From assembly GCA_009773455.1 (NCBI GenBank), contig WSXU01000030.1, forward strand, positions 1-55,168: a DNA stretch of 55,168 nucleotides. Direction: 5' to 3'. Position 1 is the stretch's first letter, and each line of letters begins with the position of its first letter. The translations under genes were made by a program, and so were the position numbers. The notes under the pieces were generated by a model, which saw only the letters and a list, made by a program, of their open reading frames with translations, was not told the DNA's origin and did not search any database. Positions 52,711 through 55,168 of this stretch are shown piece after piece. The stretch is from Bacteroidota bacterium. GTDB taxonomy: Bacteria > Bacteroidota > Bacteroidia > Bacteroidales > Lentimicrobiaceae.

Positions 52711-54155
52711 AAAACTTTAAGGGCTTCGTGCTGCTAACACTGATATTTCTGGGAAGTACCATAAGTATAAAGGCCCAGCATCACGAGGACAGGGTTTACT
52801 TCTGGCCTGAGGATTCTCTGGTCAGAAATAAGCTGGCCTGGTGGCAGGATCAGAAATTCGGTCTTCTGATGCATTGGGGGCCATACAGCGAATGGGGAGT
52901 GGTGGAGAGCTGGAGCCTATGTCCGGAAGATGAAGACTGGTGTACCAGGCGAGGGCCCTATGCTGAGGATTACAATGAATACAGGAAAGCATACCAGCGG
53001 CTGCCTGAAACATTCAATCCGGTGAAATTCAATCCGGAACGATGGGCCAAAGCTGCGAAGGATGCCGGCATGAGGTATATGGTTTTCACCACCAAGCACC
53101 ACGATGGCTTCTGTATGTTTGATACACGGCAGACCGACTACCGCATTACACACTCGGGTTGCGCTTTTGCAGGAAATCCGAGGGCAAATGTGGCTTTGGA
53201 GATTTTCAATGCTTTCAGGCAGCAGGACATGGGCATAGGCGCCTATTTCTCGAAGCCCGACTGGCATTGTCCCGATTACTGGGATCCTTACTGGCCGCCG
53301 CTCGATCGCAATCCGAATTATGATCCGAAAAGGTATCCTGAAAAATGGGAGCGGTATAAAAACTTCACCTGGGCCCAGATCAGAGAATTGCTGACCGGTT
53401 ACGGGAAAGTGGATATCCTATGGCTTGACGGCGGGTGGGTGCGCAAAGCGCCTGAAAAGGAAGGCGTTGCTGTCAATCCCAGGGCAAATCAGGACATTGA
53501 CATGGATGGGCTGGCAGCGATGGCACGGCAGTTGCAGCCCGGAATCCTTGTTGTTGACAGGGCTGTGGAAGGGCCGAATCAGAATTATCTGACCCCCGAA
53601 CAGCGGATACCCGGTAAACCCCTGTCATTTCCCTGGGAAACCTGCATGACCATGGCCAATTCGTGGAGTTATGTTCCGGGCGATACCTATAAATCGGGCA
53701 GGGAACTCATTCATTTGTTGGGCAGGATTGTATCGAGGGGAGGCAATCTGCTGCTGAACATTGGTCCGGGCCCTGACGGGGAATGGGCTCCGGAGGCGTA
53801 TCAGCGGCTTGAGGAAATCGGTAGCTGGATGAAGGTGAACAGTGAAGCGATATACAACACCAGGCCTGTTGCTCCTTATGAAACAGAGAATGTTGTTTAT
53901 ACATCAAGGGGGAACACGGTATACGCGGTTTACCTGTTTAACGGGAATGCTGATCAGCTTCCTGAAACCATTGAAATTCAGCTTCCGGAAGGCAAAGCAC
54001 CCAGGTTGGATATGCTTGGTTATAGAGGCAAAGTGGCTTTCAGCATTGATAGGTCCGTGACCGGCGGAGGGTTATTGAAGATCAGGATGAATCAGCAGCT
54101 CAGGGAGATGTTTCTGAAATCCTGTGCTCCTGTTTTCAGGATTACCTTCAGATAG
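52707..54155 (+). CDS. Alpha-L-fucosidase, GH29 (second of pair)
   Basis: 482 residues with signal peptide MKNFKGFVLLTLIFLGSTISIKAQ. GH29 motifs: 'WWQDQKFGLLMHWGPYSEWG', 'RYMVFTTKHHDGFCMF' and 'KVDILWLDGGWVRK' with the nucleophile Asp (about residue 237). It differs clearly from its upstream partner and has a longer catalytic insert ('SKPDWHCPDYWDPYWPP'), suggesting a different linkage or glycan. Neither a SusC/SusD pair nor fucose-catabolic genes are in the window. Confidence 0.93.
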   Translation: MKNFKGFVLLTLIFLGSTISIKAQHHEDRVYFWPEDSLVRNKLAWWQDQKFGLLMHWGPYSEWGVVESWSLCPEDEDWCTRRGPYAEDYNEYRKAYQRLPETFNPVKFNPERWAKAAKDAGMRYMVFTTKHHDGFCMFDTRQTDYRITHSGCAFAGNPRANVALEIFNAFRQQDMGIGAYFSKPDWHCPDYWDPYWPPLDRNPNYDPKRYPEKWERYKNFTWAQIRELLTGYGKVDILWLDGGWVRKAPEKEGVAVNPRANQDIDMDGLAAMARQLQPGILVVDRAVEGPNQNYLTPEQRIPGKPLSFPWETCMTMANSWSYVPGDTYKSGRELIHLLGRIVSRGGNLLLNIGPGPDGEWAPEAYQRLEEIGSWMKVNSEAIYNTRPVAPYETENVVYTSRGNTVYAVYLFNGNADQLPETIEIQLPEGKAPRLDMLGYRGKVAFSIDRSVTGGGLLKIRMNQQLREMFLKSCAPVFRITFR

Positions 54156-54179
54156 ATGATCGTGGTGACCATCTTCAGA

Positions 54180-54773
54180 TTACATCCCCAGTACTACCCC
54201 CATTCTGAGTACCGGATTTGTATAGGGGGATAGGGAACTGTCGTTCAGGTTCCACAGGGCCATGATAAAGAAGTAGGAGCCACTGGTGATCCTTTGCCGG
54301 TATCCGCCACCGACGAAGATGCTGTTGATGAAGGCGGTTCTTCTTTCGGAAAAGACGACGCTTCCTGAATTATAGAAATCATCGTAGGAATACCGCAGGC
54401 GCTCAAATTCGGCATGGGCGAATATGTTTTCAAGTATATGGTACCTGGCGAAGATGCTGCCTCCGAGGATGTTGCTTTTCAGGTCGTATCCGATGCCGGT
54501 ATTGTAATCGATGTAGTAATCTTTGTACCTGTAGTATTTATAGGTGAATCCCAGTCCGGTTTCGAATTTTTCGGTTACCCGGTAACCAACTACTGGCGAG
54601 ATATCGACGAGTGTAACAGTTCCGAACTGCAATCCCAGGCCTCCGCCGAAGAAGAGTTTATCGGTAAAGCGGCTTTTTTCTGACGGTCTGTTTTCCTGTG
54701 CAGCGATGAAGGAGGGGGAAAACAGGAAGACCAGCAGGGCGAGTATGGGCAGGAATCGGATCTTTTTTTGCAT
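54180..54773 (-). CDS. Outer-membrane beta-barrel-like protein
   Basis: 197 residues from the ATG at 54773 (MQKKIRFLPILALLVFLFSPSFIAAQ, clear signal peptide); the open frame extends further but without signal character. Mature part shows alternating aromatic beta strands: 'FFGGGLGLQFGTVTLVDISP', 'FETGLGFTYKYYRYKDYYID', 'GGSIFARYHILENIFAHAEFE', 'NSIFVGGGYRQRI', ending 'PVLRMGVVLGM'. This is the look of a small 8-stranded outer-membrane barrel. Family not recognised. Convergent with the fucosidase gene, 24 bp apart. Confidence 0.82.
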   Translation of the reverse strand: MQKKIRFLPILALLVFLFSPSFIAAQENRPSEKSRFTDKLFFGGGLGLQFGTVTLVDISPVVGYRVTEKFETGLGFTYKYYRYKDYYIDYNTGIGYDLKSNILGGSIFARYHILENIFAHAEFERLRYSYDDFYNSGSVVFSERRTAFINSIFVGGGYRQRITSGSYFFIMALWNLNDSSLSPYTNPVLRMGVVLGM

Positions 54774-54994
54774 TCTTTTTCTGAATTTATCTGCTAAAAT
54801 ACAATAAAGCCCGGTAAACCGGAGAAAAGGCCGTTTTTTTTTAGCCATTGGAAATTAGATGGTTGTAAATCCGGAAGCACTTTTCATGGTAACGAGAAAA
54901 TGGGGTCAATATTTTTTTGAAATTATTTTTCACCTGAATGTTGTTAATAATGAATGGTTTAACCTGTGGTATAAAAAAAAGTTTGTTCAGGTTC

Positions 54995-55024
54995 TTGTCA
55001 GAATAAAAAAAGGTTCTACTTTTG
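54995..55024 (+). promoter_or_regulatory. Full-consensus promoter P1 at the right edge
   Basis: TTG (54995-54997), 19 nt, TACTTTTG (55017-55024), followed by CAATCCCG. The AATAAAAAAAG spacer is shared with P2 124 bp downstream. Confidence 0.85.
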
Positions 55025-55118
55025 CAATCCCGTTAGACGAAAAGGCTGGTAAAAAAGCTTTCGGGTGAAGGGGAAAGTACATTGAGAAGATCGTTTGAAA
55101 AAATATTTTTCAAAAATG

Positions 55119-55148
55119 TTGCAGGAATAAAAAAAGTATTTACTTTTG
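55119..55148 (+). promoter_or_regulatory. Full-consensus promoter P2 at the right edge
   Basis: TTG (55119-55121), 19 nt, TACTTTTG (55141-55148), followed by CAACCCC. Same core, spacing and A-rich spacer as P1. Such a tandem pair suggests a strongly expressed target just past 55168. Confidence 0.88.
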
Positions 55149-55168
55149 CAACCCCAAACGAGAGGAAA

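Larger units (their letters stand above)
54774..55168. other. Right-edge intergenic region
   Basis: 395 bp without a convincing gene. It contains two tandem rightward promoters (listed separately) whose product lies beyond the window. A 69-codon open frame at 54859-55068 runs through the first promoter and is not credible. Confidence 0.6.

Noticed and set aside
54859-55068. A 69-codon open frame near the right edge
   Set aside because: It runs through a full-consensus promoter and has an unlikely low-complexity product.

Overview
The window comes from a member of the Bacteroidota, probably an environmental, at least partly anaerobic lineage near the Bacteroidales/Marinilabiliales. The evidence is the lineage's promoter signature (TTG, 19-20 nt, TAnnTTTG) repeated many times, two proteins with type IX secretion (T9SS) C-terminal sorting domains, DUF4402 exported proteins, a short RpoD/SigA primary sigma factor and a CrtYcd-type lycopene cyclase. 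I see no rRNA, tRNA, CRISPR array, integrase or transposase.

1-22.1 kb: a purine/urate catabolism cluster of the 'selenium-dependent molybdenum hydroxylase' type. Rightward genes: xdhC, a two-subunit xanthine dehydrogenase (its 2Fe-2S/FAD subunit carries a frameshift), the M20 hydrolase YgeY and the carbamoyltransferase YgeW. Leftward genes: ygfK, a PLP lyase-like gene, a threonine-synthase-like gene, a one-piece selenium-type xanthine dehydrogenase, ssnA, a YgjV-like membrane protein and a hyuA-type hydantoinase/dihydropyrimidinase. Divergent from ygfK is a MocA/YgfJ-type nucleotidyltransferase whose 3' end is broken by a perfect 17-bp tandem duplication. The usual diaminopropionate ammonia-lyase gene ygeX is absent; two other fold-type II PLP enzymes occupy its place. 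DUF4402 genes flank the block on both sides. Likely job: hydroxylate and open purines without oxygen, then cleave carbamoyl and amino-acid products for energy and nitrogen.

22.1-27.3 kb: an NtrC-type regulator with an unusual sigma-54 contact loop, then citrate lyase alpha (citF) and a fused acyl-carrier/beta subunit (citD-citE).

27.9-33.3 kb: a lipoprotein, then a rightward run of lipid kinase, SUI1/YciH-like factor, GT39-type glycosyltransferase and MscS-type channel. 33.3-38.1 kb: a leftward carotenoid operon (crtI, crtB, unknown exported protein, idi, crtZ, crtY-type cyclase), predicted to make beta-carotene and zeaxanthin. 38.5-42.8 kb: an orphan LytTR regulator, a large T9SS beta-helix protein and a thioredoxin-fold protein with an altered active site.

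43-47.8 kb: housekeeping genes rpsO, pnp, rpoD and rpe, with a 116-bp tandem repeat between rpoD and rpe. 48-54.8 kb: a second T9SS cargo protein, the dipeptidase PepD, two overlapping GH29 alpha-L-fucosidases and an outer-membrane barrel-like protein. The right edge has two tandem full-consensus promoters firing out of the window.

Two cross-cutting features stand out. Two open reading frames in the purine cluster carry small disruptive mutations. Several gene junctions are filled with short-period (7-14 bp) low-complexity arrays that run right up to, or through, stop codons.
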